Origin: Bacteroides reticulotermitis JCM 10512
GTDB lineage: Bacteria > Bacteroidota > Bacteroidia > Bacteroidales > Bacteroidaceae
Assembly: GCF_000517545.1 (NCBI RefSeq)
Contig: NZ_BAIV01000001.1
Coordinates: 186,001-250,000, forward strand
DNA length: 64,000 bases
Direction of reading: 5' to 3'
Part shown: positions 29,501-38,421 of the stretch, one piece after another
Layout of the letters: each line of letters begins with the position of its first letter
Position numbering within the stretch: position 1 is the first letter of the stretch
Notes under the pieces: model-generated
What the model was told of the DNA's origin: nothing
What the model saw: the letters and a program-made list of their open reading frames with translations, nothing else
Databases searched by the model: none
Program-made: the position numbers and the translations under genes

Positions 29501-29604
29501 GGGCTAACCGTGTCCGCGCCTCAGGTAAGGCAACGTTCATCACAGGGCTTTTTGAAGATTACTCCTCTTAACTCAGATCAGGATGAAACCGAGCGGAATG
29601 GCCT
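29501..29604 (+). ncRNA. Candidate three-way-junction structured RNA
   Basis: This gene-free stretch can fold into a closed three-way junction. The closing stem pairs GGC (29502-29504) with GCC (29601-29603) and TCCGC (29513-29517) with GCGGA (29593-29597). A hairpin pairs GCCT (29518-29521) with AGGC (29528-29531). A third helix pairs GTTCATC (29535-29541) with GATGAAAC (29582-29589) with one bulge. A near-consensus -7 box, TTACTTTG, sits at 29494. I cannot name the RNA and the strand is uncertain, since the complement folds equally well. The rest of 29386-29850 shows nothing recognisable. Confidence 0.3.
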
Positions 29605-29854
29605 GCATCTATAAACTAATTAATCGGTAAAACGCGCAATTTAAGCGAGTAACAGAATGTGAAGAGATATATCGCCATAGTCACTTTTTATTGTAAAAAG
29701 CTGATCTATAATTAAATACAATGCGCCTTCTTTTCCATAAGCTGATTTAATACATATAGAATACCGATTTCCAAAGGCTGTATACTTTGCTGAAATTTCC
29801 CATTGGCTAGTAGTAAACAATTAGTAAAAGACATCTTTGACCATTATATTTCCT

Positions 29855-29940
29855 GTTCCACAACTGTGGAACGGCTGACTCACATAATGTGAAGCACGTG
29901 TCCCACATATTGTGGAACAGGCGTCGCACATAATGTGAGA
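29855..29940. repeat. Four palindromes at 23-bp period
   Basis: Four CACA/TGTG palindromes follow one another: GTTCCACAACTGTGGAAC (29855-29872), TCACATAATGTGA (29880-29892), CCACATATTGTGG (29903-29915) and CACATAATGTG (29927-29937). Their centres are at about 29863.5, 29886, 29909 and 29932, so the period is 23 bp. The flanks vary, but in most units the two arms change together, which keeps the stem. They lie about 125 bp upstream of an HU-like gene remnant. Confidence 0.85.
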
Positions 29941-30064
29941 CAGCTAATAAGAAGATTATCAGTACAATAAAGAGTTCTTAAATTCACTAATAGCGGCGCA
30001 CGATGCGGTTCTTAAAAAGACTTGTTTGGTGAATTGAAAACTCTGTTTTTTGAGAAAATAAGCA

Positions 30065-30300
30065 ATGGCTGTCGCTCATCGGAATAAAGTGATCAAAAAA
30101 AAGAAGACGCAAAATAAACGGCTGATATACTGAACGATATGCAAAAAAGTGATTAAGTCATAAGAGAGATGTATCATTGTACAGAGTGCTTCTTTCAAGC
30201 CATTACGAGCGCAGAATCGCTACACGGGATATTGCACAGCTTGTAGAAAGAATCGAAACTTAAGTAACACTCAGGAAAATTGAGGCTTAGAGATCCCATG
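30065..30300 (+). pseudogene. Possible decayed HU-like DNA-binding protein gene
   Basis: From ATG 30065 a basic N-terminus MAVAHRNKVIKKKKTQNKR ends at a stop near 30131. Similarity to Bacteroides HU-family proteins seems to resume in another frame as YERRIATRDIAQLVERIET near 30203-30260, which resembles the central HU segment (TRADI..LVE). Stops and frame changes separate the pieces, so no protein can be made. The family call rests on these two short segments only. The palindrome array lies just upstream, as a palindrome does for the HU-like remnant at 14140. The remainder to 30394 shows no gene. Confidence 0.45.
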
Positions 30301-30394
30301 CTTTTGCATGTAATCCAAGACCTACTTATGGATTGAAAATAGGACGGTAAAAGATGGGGCTAAACAATTTATAGGCTTGCTGTATGCCAACAAA

Positions 30395-30427
30395 AAAGGC
30401 CGCCATTTTATTTGGGCGGCCTTTCGA
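30395..30427 (-). terminator. Terminator after sodB
   Basis: On the minus strand AAAGGCCGCC pairs with GGCGGCCTTT and a TTT tract follows. It lies about 25 bp after the sodB stop. Confidence 0.85.
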
Positions 30428-30448
30428 ATAGTCAGTGTATTCTACTTG

Positions 30449-31030
30449 TTAGATACGTTTTTCAACAACATCCCAATCGATAATGCTCCACAGGGCATTG
30501 ACGTGATCGGCACGACGATTCTGGTAATCAAGATAGTAAGAATGTTCCCATACATCGAATCCCAGAATAGGTTTCAAACCGGCACGTACCGGATTACTTC
30601 CATTTACTTCTTTCGTGATGTGAAGTTTACCCTCTTTGTCTACTGATAACCAAGCCCATCCTGAGCCAAATAATCCTACGGAAGCAGCATTGAATTCCTT
30701 TTTGAAATTATCAAAACTGCCGAAATCACGTTTGATTGCTTCTCCCAGTTTTCCTGCCGGCTCAGCTTTCGAAGGCTTCGGAGCGAATTGGAGGAAATAC
30801 AAAGTGTGGTTCAGAACTTGTCCCGCATTATTGAAAACAGCTCCATCCGGTGCAGAAGCTACAATAGCTTCAAGCGATTTTCCTTCATATTCAGTGCCCG
30901 GTACAAGGCTGTTGAGGTTATTTACATAAGTTTGCAAATGTTTGCCATAGTGAAAATCTATGGTTTGCTGACTGATTACAGGTTCCAACGCATTGTTAGC
31001 GTAAGGAAGCTTAGGCATTTCGTAAGTCAT
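30449..31030 (-). CDS. sodB: Superoxide dismutase, Fe/Mn type
   Basis: A 193-residue iron/manganese superoxide dismutase that converts superoxide to hydrogen peroxide and oxygen. Metal ligands are visible: His in TIDFHYGKHLQTYV near residue 28, His in LNHTLYFLQF near 75, and Asp and His in GFDVWEHSYYLDYQNRRADHV near 160. FGSGWAWLSVD is also present. I start at ATG 31030 (MTYEMPKLPY); the upstream ATG at 31066 would add a hydrophobic stretch foreign to the family. Bacteroides enzymes of this type can use either metal. It protects this anaerobe during oxygen exposure. Confidence 0.95.
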   Translation of the reverse strand: MTYEMPKLPYANNALEPVISQQTIDFHYGKHLQTYVNNLNSLVPGTEYEGKSLEAIVASAPDGAVFNNAGQVLNHTLYFLQFAPKPSKAEPAGKLGEAIKRDFGSFDNFKKEFNAASVGLFGSGWAWLSVDKEGKLHITKEVNGSNPVRAGLKPILGFDVWEHSYYLDYQNRRADHVNALWSIIDWDVVEKRI

Positions 31031-31248
31031 GGTCATAAATATTAAAGACATTAATAATGTATTCATAATTGTTCCAAATTTAATTGGGTTTATATTAAGA
31101 TAACAACACTTGTTCTGAAAATGTTCAATGCAAAAGACTTTTATCCGGCAGGTTGTTTGCAGGTGATCACACCGTTCGGTCTGAACGCATGACTAGCAAA
31201 GAAGTGATGAAAATATGTGAAAAAGCACGGATTGTCGGGCGAATGTTC

Positions 31249-31256
31249 TATTTTTG
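31249..31256 (+). promoter_or_regulatory. -7 box for the PcrA/UvrD helicase gene
   Basis: TATTTTTG, exact TAnnTTTG, 69 bp before ATG 31325. Confidence 0.55.
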
Positions 31257-31324
31257 TCTTTGGGAATCGCAGAGGAAGAGAATAATTAGTTAAAAGAACA
31301 GCTGCCATTCTGCATTTATAAGTT

Positions 31325-33678
31325 ATGAAGACCAATTATTTAGATGAATTAAACAATAGTCAGCTCGAGGCTGTGCGTTACAATGACGGACCTGCATTAG
31401 TTATCGCTGGTGCAGGATCGGGCAAAACTCGTGTGCTGACTTATAAAATAGCCTATCTGCTGGAGAATGGGTATGAACCGTGGAATATCTTGGCACTGAC
31501 GTTTACCAATAAAGCGGCGCGAGAGATGAAAGATCGTATCGGTCGTCAGGTAGGAGAGCAGCGGGCGCGTTATCTTTGGATGGGAACGTTTCACTCCGTC
31601 TTTTCGCGTATCCTCCGAGCCGAGGCAAGTCACATCGGGTTTACGTCCCAATTCACGATCTACGACACGGCTGATAGTAAAAGTCTGCTACGTTCCATTA
31701 TCAAAGAGATGGGATTGGATGATAAGACTTATAAAACCGGTATGGTACAAGCACGTATATCCAATGCCAAAAACCATTTGGTTTCTCCCACGGGCTATGC
31801 GGCCAATAAAGAAGCATATGAGGCGGATGTAGCAGCTCGTGTTCCTGCGGTGCGGGATATTTATCGGCGTTATTGGGATCGTTGTCGTCAGGCAGGTGCT
31901 ATGGATTTCGATGATTTATTGATGAATACGTATCTTCTGTTCAACGATCATCCCGATGTTCTAGCGCGTTATCGTAACCAGTTTCGTTACGTGTTGGTGG
32001 ATGAGTATCAGGATACCAACATTGCGCAACATAGCATTGTCTTGCAATTGACCAAAGAGAATCAACGCGTTTGTGTAGTGGGCGACGATGCGCAAAGTAT
32101 TTATTCCTTTCGGGGAGCGGATATAGAGAACATACTTTATTTTACGAAAATATATCCGAATACGAGGGTGTTTAAGCTTGAACAGAACTATCGTTCTACA
32201 CAGACCATCGTTTGTGCGGCCAATAGCCTGATCGAGAAGAATGAACGACAGATACAAAAGGAAGTCTTTTCCGAAAAAGAGCAGGGCGAACCGATCGGCG
32301 TCTTTCAAGCATATAGTGATATGGAAGAAGGCGAGATTGTGGTCAATAAGATTGCCGAACTGCGAAGAGAGAAAGATTATGGGTATGCCGACTTCGCCAT
32401 TCTATACCGTACGAATGCGCAAAGCCGTATTTTTGAGGAAGCTCTTCGGAAGCGGACTATACCTTATAAAATTTATGGAGGGTTATCGTTCTATCAGCGT
32501 AAAGAGATTAAGGATGTGATTGCATATTTCCGGTTGGTAGTGAACCCAAGTGACGAGGAAGCTTTCAAGCGTATTATCAATTATCCCGCACGAGGAATTG
32601 GAGAAACGACTGTTGGTAAAATCATTGCAGCAGCTACCGAAAACGAAACAAGTCTTTGGACCGTGATTTGTGAACCGTTGACTTATGGACTTGTTATCAA
32701 CAAAGGGACTCATAACAAACTCCAAGGTTTCCGTGAACTAATTGAGCTATTTATAGGTACGCAAGGAGATAAAAATGCTTATGAACTGGGTACGGATATT
32801 ATTCGTCAGTCCGGTATCATCAACGATGTATGCAGGATACTTCTCCCGAGAATCTGAGCCGTAGAGAGAATATCGAAGAACTGGTCAACGGAATGAATGA
32901 TTTCTGTGCCTTGCGCATGGAAGAGGGGAACTCCAATGTTTCATTAACCGACTTTCTTTCGGAAGTTTCCCTGCTGACTGATCAGGACTCGGATAAAACG
33001 GATGATGGGGAGAAGATAACCTTGATGACTGTTCACTCGGCCAAAGGATTGGAGTTCAAGAATGTATTTGTGGTTGGCTTGGAAGAGAATCTGTTTCCGA
33101 GTGGAATGGTTGGTGATTCGCCTCGAGGCTTGGAAGAAGAGAGACGCTTGTTCTATGTTGCCATAACCCGTGCCGAAGAACATTGCTTCCTTTCGTATGC
33201 CAAAACTCGTTTTCGTTATGGGAAAATGGAGTTCGGGAGTCCGAGCCGTTTCTTGCACGATATAGAGACACGTTATTTGCATCTGCCTCATGAAGCAGGT
33301 TTAGCACGTTCGGTTGATGAAGGAGCCAGCCGCTTCCGTCGAGAGATCGAAAGAGGAGGAATGCGTTCTGCTTCTTCTTCGCGAACACCATTCGGCGCAG
33401 GTACATCGAAAGAAAAAGTACAAGTAATTCCTCCTGCGATGCCGAGGAACTTGAAACGAGTCAATTCATTAGGAAGTAAGCCCACTGCCTCTGCTTCGGG
33501 AACTCCCCCAGTTGGCAGTGTAGAAGCCGGACAGATGATCGAGCACGAACGTTTTGGTATTGGCGAAGTGATGAAAGTTGAAGGTGCGGGCGACAACGCA
33601 AAAGCGACTATTCATTTTAAAAATGCAGGCGATAAACAACTACTGTTGCGCTTTGCACGTTTTAAAATAATAGGATAA
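31325..33678 (+). CDS. pcrA: PcrA/UvrD-type DNA helicase (one-base frameshift)
   Basis: A superfamily 1A 3'-5' DNA helicase of repair and replication restart. Helicase motifs are all present across two frames: Walker A AGAGSGKT near residue 29, LTFTNKAAREMKDRIG near 58, VDEYQDTN near 225, VGDDAQSIYSFRGAD near 250 and QNYRSTQTI near 283. After the break come VHSAKGLEFKNVF and VAITRAEEH. The frame shifts at 32830-32833, where one base is missing between GTA and CAG. Restored, the product is 784 residues with the PcrA-type C-terminal Tudor-like tail (EHERFGIGEVMKVEG). A sequence error is likelier than loss of so central a gene. A small lipoprotein gene follows after 21 bp. Confidence 0.93.
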
Positions 33679-33699
33679 AAATTAAAATACAGAGAAATC

Positions 33700-34395
33700 A
33701 TGAAGAAACAAGTAACAATGATTTTGCTTTCCGCTCTTATCTTGGGCGGCTGTGCATCCGGAAGGATGGGAAATCCCGGCGCTATTATAGCCGGTGCTTC
33801 AATTGGCGGAAGTTTAGGAGGCTCGATCGGAGGGCTTATCGGAGATAATAACAATGGTTGGCGAGGAGGCTACCGTGGTTCTGCCATTGGTAATATTGTA
33901 GGTACTATTGCCGGTGCTGCTATAGGCAATGCTTTGACTACTCCTAGAGAGGAGCGGATAGAGGATGGTGCCTATATTCCTGAAGTCAGAGAAGTATATA
34001 GAGAACCGCGTTCGAACAAAGCCCGTTCGCAGGTGCAATATGCATCTCAGTTAAAACTGCGCAAGATTCGTTTTATTGACGACAACCGCAACCATATTAT
34101 TGATGGTGGTGAGAGTAGTAAGATTATCTTTGAGATAATGAATGAGGGACGAGACGCTGTCTACAATGTAGTGCCGTTGGTCGAAACTGTCGGCAAGGTG
34201 AAACATATTGGCATTTCACCGTCTGTTATGGTAGAAGAGATACTTCCCGGTGAAGGGATTCGTTATACCGCTACGATATACGCCGGAGAAAAATTGAAAG
34301 ATGGTGAAGTTACTTTCCGTGTGGCGGTTGCCAATGAGAACGGACGAATTTGCGATTCGCAGGAATTTACTCTACCTATGCAACGGAGAGATTAA
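33700..34395 (+). CDS. Glycine-zipper lipoprotein, 231 aa
   Basis: A predicted lipoprotein: MKKQ, hydrophobic core, lipobox LGGC with Cys near residue 18. The N-terminal third is a glycine zipper (GAIIAGASIGGSLGGSIGG and a second block GNIVGTIAGAAIG), a pattern that packs membrane or oligomeric helices and is seen in YMGG/Rickettsia 17 kDa-type lipoproteins. The C-terminal part (about residues 110-231) looks like an immunoglobulin-like beta-sandwich with a putative Asp-rich loop DDNRNHIIDGGE. The gene follows the helicase by 21 bp and ends at a terminator. Role unknown. Confidence 0.75.
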   Translation: MKKQVTMILLSALILGGCASGRMGNPGAIIAGASIGGSLGGSIGGLIGDNNNGWRGGYRGSAIGNIVGTIAGAAIGNALTTPREERIEDGAYIPEVREVYREPRSNKARSQVQYASQLKLRKIRFIDDNRNHIIDGGESSKIIFEIMNEGRDAVYNVVPLVETVGKVKHIGISPSVMVEEILPGEGIRYTATIYAGEKLKDGEVTFRVAVANENGRICDSQEFTLPMQRRD

Positions 34396-34460
34396 ATTGT
34401 CTATTATAATATTAGGACAAAGAGCTTCGCTTGTTTAGTGAAACTTTTTATTTCCTTGAA

Positions 34461-34495
34461 AAAACAATTACTGTATTAAGTAGTTGTTTTTTTTA
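34461..34495 (+). terminator. Terminator after the helicase operon
   Basis: AAAACAATTACT (34461-34472) pairs, with one G-T, with AGTAGTTGTTTT (34479-34490), followed by TTTT. The rest of 34396-34750 is A+T-rich with no gene. Confidence 0.7.
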
Positions 34496-34750
34496 TTATA
34501 TATATGGATTTGATTGAAGAAAACCGATGATTCTATAATCTGTTTTTTATCTAGATATGGCTTCATAGGAGATCTATGCTGAATTCGAATAAACTCATGT
34601 AACTATATAGGGAGAATAAAGGTGTACTTATAATATAATACTAAATGTAGGACTTGCTTTTGTGATACTTGTGAATGTTTTTAAGTAGAGTCTTTAAGGT
34701 ATTATGGAAATATCTTTAAATGTAAAACAATGACGAATCTAAAATAATGT

Positions 34751-34758
34751 TATCTTTG
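34751..34758 (+). promoter_or_regulatory. -7 box for the membrane-bound regulator gene
   Basis: TATCTTTG, exact TAnnTTTG, 30 bp before ATG 34788. No GGTC direct repeat lies 48 bp upstream, so the regulator gene itself is not part of the regulon it may control. Confidence 0.6.
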
Positions 34759-34787
34759 CGCGGTGAAAACACCTAACATGAAACAAA

Positions 34788-35840
34788 ATGAAGACTACAA
34801 ATATAATATTGCTATCAATACTGATTCTAATTGGAAGTGTTACTTTCTTTTTTGCTTGCAAATATACTTATGATTCTAAGGTTGCTACGTTAAAGGAAAA
34901 AGCGAAGAAAGCATTTATTGAAGCATTAGATAAAGAATTGAAGGCTAGGCATCTGGAAGGAGACCTTTCGGTTAGTTTTAATTCGAAATCTCTGTTGAGA
35001 GCAGAACTACCTGATTCTGTATACTTAATTGATGCATCGGGTCGACATGCCTATCGATTGGACCCAGAAAAACATCGAATGAATATTACTGAAAATGGTA
35101 ATATACGTTTTATGCACTCCATTGCTTTTATAAAAAAGCCTATTTGTCCAGATTCTTTAAATATGGAATGGAGTAGCCAACTTCAGGCAGTCGGTCTTGC
35201 TGTAAAGCCAGTTCTGTGTATATCTATTTCAGATGAAAAGGGGCATACAAAAGATCAATATTCCGCTGGAAGCGAATGGTGCAACTCCTCGAATAGGATT
35301 TTTACTATTTATATCGGACATGCTTGTGAAATCGGAATAATGGGGTATCTTCCTTATTCAGCTTGGTCTATGGTGCATACTGAGTTTTTTCTTTATCTGT
35401 TGCTAATTGGTATTATTATTTGTGGGATTTATAGAGTAAGTTTGATCCTTCGAAAACACACACGTTTGGTTTATCATGCGGAGATGGATGAGCTGCCAAT
35501 TACTCATCCAGTACTTCAAGAAGTTGTGGCAACTCCCACGCGTGTTTATGTCATACATGAAAAAATAATATTTTATGCAGAGCAAAAAAGAATAGAAGTT
35601 GATGGTCTTGAAAAGAAAATTCAGAATCAATCCAGCACATTACTTGAACTTTTTCTAAAGGAAAAAGAAAACGATCACATTCTCGAGGACAACGCAATTA
35701 TGGAGATCTTGTGGCCTGATGGAACGGGTACTTCTGAGCGAATTCATAAGGCTATCGGTCGCTTGCGTTCTTGTATTCGTCAGATTGATGACACCATAGA
35801 TATCAAGAGAGGCATCGGTATCTATCAACTTCTTCTTTAA
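34788..35840 (+). CDS. Membrane-anchored winged-helix regulator (ToxR-like)
   Basis: A 350-residue one-component regulator with the sensor outside and the DNA-binding domain inside. TM1 spans about residues 5-24, an exported sensor region of unknown fold about 25-195 (four cysteines), and TM2 about 198-220. The C-terminal domain (about 258-350) is an OmpR/PhoB-type winged helix: LLELFLKEKENDHILEDNAI, ILWPD, IHKAIGRLRSCIRQ as recognition helix and the wing KRGIGIYQL. No receiver domain is present, so the signal must cross the membrane in the same protein, as in ToxR. It stands at the head of the peptide locus, and the first GGTC-repeat promoter lies only 55 bp after its stop. It is the natural candidate to bind those repeats (inference). 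Confidence 0.82.
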   Translation: MKTTNIILLSILILIGSVTFFFACKYTYDSKVATLKEKAKKAFIEALDKELKARHLEGDLSVSFNSKSLLRAELPDSVYLIDASGRHAYRLDPEKHRMNITENGNIRFMHSIAFIKKPICPDSLNMEWSSQLQAVGLAVKPVLCISISDEKGHTKDQYSAGSEWCNSSNRIFTIYIGHACEIGIMGYLPYSAWSMVHTEFFLYLLLIGIIICGIYRVSLILRKHTRLVYHAEMDELPITHPVLQEVVATPTRVYVIHEKIIFYAEQKRIEVDGLEKKIQNQSSTLLELFLKEKENDHILEDNAIMEILWPDGTGTSERIHKAIGRLRSCIRQIDDTIDIKRGIGIYQLLL

Positions 35841-35895
35841 TTGTGAACACTCCTATTCCATTCTTCTGCACAAAATTACATGTAAAAAGAGAGCT

Positions 35896-35951
35896 GGTCC
35901 GAAATGGTCAGCTTTTTTTTATGGCTTTAGTGTACTTTACGTCTACTTTTG
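35896..35951 (+). promoter_or_regulatory. Regulon promoter 1: GGTC repeat plus -7 box
   Basis: GGTCCGAAATGGTC starts at 35896, a direct repeat of GGTC with a 10-bp period. The -7 box TACTTTTG begins at 35944, exactly 48 bp after the first GGTC. The first peptide gene starts 31 bp after the box. A partial copy of the upstream element of promoters 3 and 4 (13 of 16 bases) is at 35867-35882. Confidence 0.85.
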
Positions 35952-35981
35952 CTGACATTATTAATCTTATTACATTACGTT

Positions 35982-36218
35982 ATGAAAAAGCTATCAGTTT
36001 TAATATTTTCATCTATTATAGCTATACTTGTTTTGTATAAAGTAGAAGTATCCAAAAACGAGAAAGTAAGTTCATTACTTTTACAGAATATTGAGGCTTT
36101 AGCAGCCGATGAACACGATAGATCTAAATACTGTTTTGGGGTAGGGTCGGTTGACTGCCCAACTTCTTATCAAAAAGCTGAATATTATGGCATCGGAATT
36201 AGTATTGAAATACCATAG
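35982..36218 (+). CDS. NVEALA-family peptide precursor 1
   Basis: A 78-residue precursor of the NVEALA family. It has a short basic start (MKKLS), one hydrophobic segment (about residues 4-20), a polar linker, then QNIEALAADE with NIEALA at residues 36-41. After the motif the mature part holds two cysteines (51 and 59) in CFGVGSVDCP. The -1 and -3 residues at the end of the motif are Ala, matching the A-x-A rule of signal peptidase I, but the site is about 20 residues beyond the membrane segment. I start at ATG 35982 because the regulon promoter box is at 35944. The next gene overlaps its end by 32 nt. Confidence 0.82.
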   Translation: MKKLSVLIFSSIIAILVLYKVEVSKNEKVSSLLLQNIEALAADEHDRSKYCFGVGSVDCPTSYQKAEYYGIGISIEIP

Positions 36219-37255
36219 TTTTATTTTTTTCTTCTTTCTTTTCTCGTGCGGAACAAAGCAACGAGAATATGGAGAAAATGTATATTTCTATATTGATTTT
36301 CCGCACGAAAAGGAATTGAAAGGACAAGTGATCGAGCTGGATACAGCTTTGTTACGCTATCCGTTTCGAATACGAGTAGAAGGAGATAGAGCCATTATTA
36401 TGGATCTACATGGTATGGATCATTATGGACATTTGTTCCAATATCCAAGTTTTCGGTATTTATCTTCTTTTGGGAAGCGTGGTGAGTCTCCTTCAGAAAT
36501 GCTTTCTATGGAGAATATTCGTTTCTACAATCATAATATCTGGACTTTAGATGCTAACAAAAAAGAATTAAATCAGTTAGGGTTCTCTTCATCCGGTGAT
36601 TCACTACTTCGTGATGATGTGGTGGCATTGGATGAAGAGATATTAAGAGCTCTTGATTTTGCTATATATAATGATACAACTTTAATTATTCCAGATTATT
36701 CGGGTGATAACCGATTGTGTTGGGTACATCGCAATGGGAGAATACTAAATAAAACAGGAAGTATTCCTTCGGCCAATAGAAAGGCATTACAAAATGCTCG
36801 TCCGGCACTGGCTCAAGCGTGGCGTAGTTTTGTGGATTATAACCCGCATAATAACATTATGGCAACGGCTACTCAATTAGGAGAAGTACTTGAAATCTAT
36901 AACTTAAAAGATAGTACATATATCGTTCGTATTGGAGAATATGGGGAGCCGGGGTTTCGAATAGCCGAGGGATATGGAATCTACGGGAATAATGGGGTTT
37001 AGTGATATTCAAGTAACGGATAGTGCTATTTATACAGTATTTCAGGGAGTATCCTTTAAAGAAATTGCTCAAAAAAAAGGTCGACGTCCGGATGGAGGAA
37101 AGTATATTTATGTCTTTAATTTGAAAGGAGAACCATTATATAAATATGTGCTTAATCGCTATATTTATGGCATTTGGGTGGATGAAGCTACTAAAACAAT
37201 CATAGCAACAGATGTAAATAAAGATCAGCCGATAGTAAGGTTTTGCTTTGAATAG
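36187..37255 (+). CDS. Six-bladed beta-propeller-like lipoprotein 1 (frameshifted)
   Basis: A lipoprotein (hydrophobic run FFFFLF, lipobox LFSC-G) with a propeller-like repeat body related to Bacteroides 6-bladed beta-propeller / TolB-like lipoproteins. The first-blade signature FGKRGESPSEM lies near residue 98. ATG 36187 lies inside the peptide gene, so translation is probably coupled. The frame ends early at 37002. A +1 shift near 36985-36992 restores GIMGFSDIQVTDSAIYT and runs to 37255, giving 355 residues. One extra A in GGGAATAAT would explain it. Function of this family is unknown; in polysaccharide loci related lipoproteins sit on the cell surface. Confidence 0.72.
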
Positions 37256-37431
37256 ATGAGGCACTGTTAATACTGTAAAACCAGAGTGAGAGGTGATTAA
37301 AAGAGTGTCTAGTTTGGTAGTCAACTTCTTTTCAATAGCTTCAGAGCTCATAAAATAGAATGGAGGTGTGCAGATAGAAAAACTCTAATTAATGCAATTC
37401 GTCTGCATCGATTGTTGAAATATTATTACTG

Positions 37432-37439
37432 TATATTTG
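37432..37439 (+). promoter_or_regulatory. -7 box without regulon repeat
   Basis: TATATTTG is an exact TAnnTTTG match, 18 bp before ATG 37458. No GGTC repeat lies 48 bp upstream, so this would be an internal promoter outside the regulon. The 200-bp gap 37256-37457 shows nothing else. Confidence 0.45.
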
Positions 37440-37457
37440 TTGGGAAAATAGAATAGA

Positions 37458-38007
37458 ATGCATGTTGTGAAAAAAAAGAGACACTATTGGTGTAAAATAT
37501 TTATTTATTTATTAGTTGTATTACTGTTATTAGCTTGCATGGATAGGAACGAACGATATGTGAGAGAATGGTATGGAAAGACCATATTGTTGCCTGATAC
37601 AATGACTTTTCGACTTTTTGCGCGAGAAAAAAGTACCTTTTGAATATTCAAGAGACCAGTATAAAATAGCTATTTTTATTAGCGGAGTTGATTGTATAAG
37701 TTGCAAACTTAGAATTGATGATTGGCAGAGATTTATTCAGGATTTGGATTCTACTGCTGTTAATGTCAGCTTTCTGTTTATCATGGATCCTATTTATCAG
37801 AGAGAATTATATACGGTTTTGAGAGCTTATAGGTTCTCGACACCTGTATGTGTCGATTCTAGTAAAGAAATACGACGGATCAATAATATGTCGCTGAATG
37901 ACTCTCACATCTTTTTACTTGATCAACAAAACCGTATAGTAGGCATTGGTGATCCAATTGTAAACGAACGTATTAGGAAATTGTATAAAAAACTACTTAA
38001 AAATTAA
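37458..38007 (+). CDS. Thioredoxin-like CxxC lipoprotein (frameshifted)
   Basis: A lipoprotein-type protein (hydrophobic segment then LLLLAC) with a thioredoxin-like body. The CxxC motif DCISC (Cys 79 and 82) lies in SGVDCISCKL, followed by IDDWQRFI and, near the end, SHIFLLDQQNRIVGIGDPI, the usual alkyl-hydroperoxide-reductase/thioredoxin-like strand pattern. It is a paralogue of the N-terminal half of the DUF1573 protein at 50747, but without DUF1573. The frame breaks in the T-run at 37614-37619 (one T too many) and continues to 38007, giving 182 residues. Next to cysteine-containing peptides, a disulfide-handling role is plausible but unproven. The next peptide gene starts 3 bp later. Confidence 0.68.
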
Positions 38008-38010
38008 ATT

Positions 38011-38292
38011 ATGAAAATTAAATTATTGCTATTAATTACGGTTGTCGTTTCAACTGTACTTTTTTCGTTCTCTCCCCATAGGGAATCTTTTGACCTATTA
38101 TTGGAAAATATTGAATCTTTTGCGAATGATGAGCATGGGAAGATTGACCCAACATTAGATCCATATACTAGATTAGGATCAAAAACATTGAGCATTATAC
38201 TTGATGGAAAGATTATAACGACTACAATTCCGTGTTGTGAAAGCGATCCAAGTCCGTATAGTGGCTGTTCTAGAGGATTAGACTCATGTTGA
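38011..38292 (+). CDS. NVEALA-like peptide precursor 2 (NIESFA variant)
   Basis: A 93-residue precursor. Residues 3-20 are hydrophobic and NIESFA lies at 33-38, the divergent form of the NIEALA motif seen in the other three; Ser at -3 and Ala at -1 still fit a signal-peptidase site. The mature part has four cysteines near its end, in CCESDPSPYSGCSRGLDSC. It starts 3 bp after the CxxC lipoprotein gene. A perfect 10-bp inverted repeat with T-tract (38318-38395) separates it from the next propeller gene. Confidence 0.75.
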   Translation: MKIKLLLLITVVVSTVLFSFSPHRESFDLLLENIESFANDEHGKIDPTLDPYTRLGSKTLSIILDGKIITTTIPCCESDPSPYSGCSRGLDSC

Positions 38293-38317
38293 AATTATTG
38301 ATTTAGAAAACAATATG

Positions 38318-38395
38318 ACTACTCAGGTATATCTATTATTATAAATTCGGCGTTTTGACAAATACTTATTCTAATATTATTCCTGAGTAGTTTTT
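38318..38395 (+). terminator. Long-loop hairpin between peptide 2 and its propeller gene
   Basis: ACTACTCAGG (38318-38327) pairs perfectly with CCTGAGTAGT (38382-38391) across a 54-nt loop, and TTTTTGG follows. It could act as a leaky terminator or an mRNA 3' end that lets the peptide be made in excess over the downstream lipoproteins. Confidence 0.5.
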
Positions 38396-38421
38396 GGAAA
38401 TACAATTAAAATAATATATAT

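Noticed and set aside
38011..38292. The NIESFA peptide as an unrelated small membrane protein
   Set aside because: Its size, hydrophobic start, motif position, Cys-containing tail and location between a CxxC lipoprotein and a propeller gene match the NVEALA cassettes, so I keep it as a divergent member.
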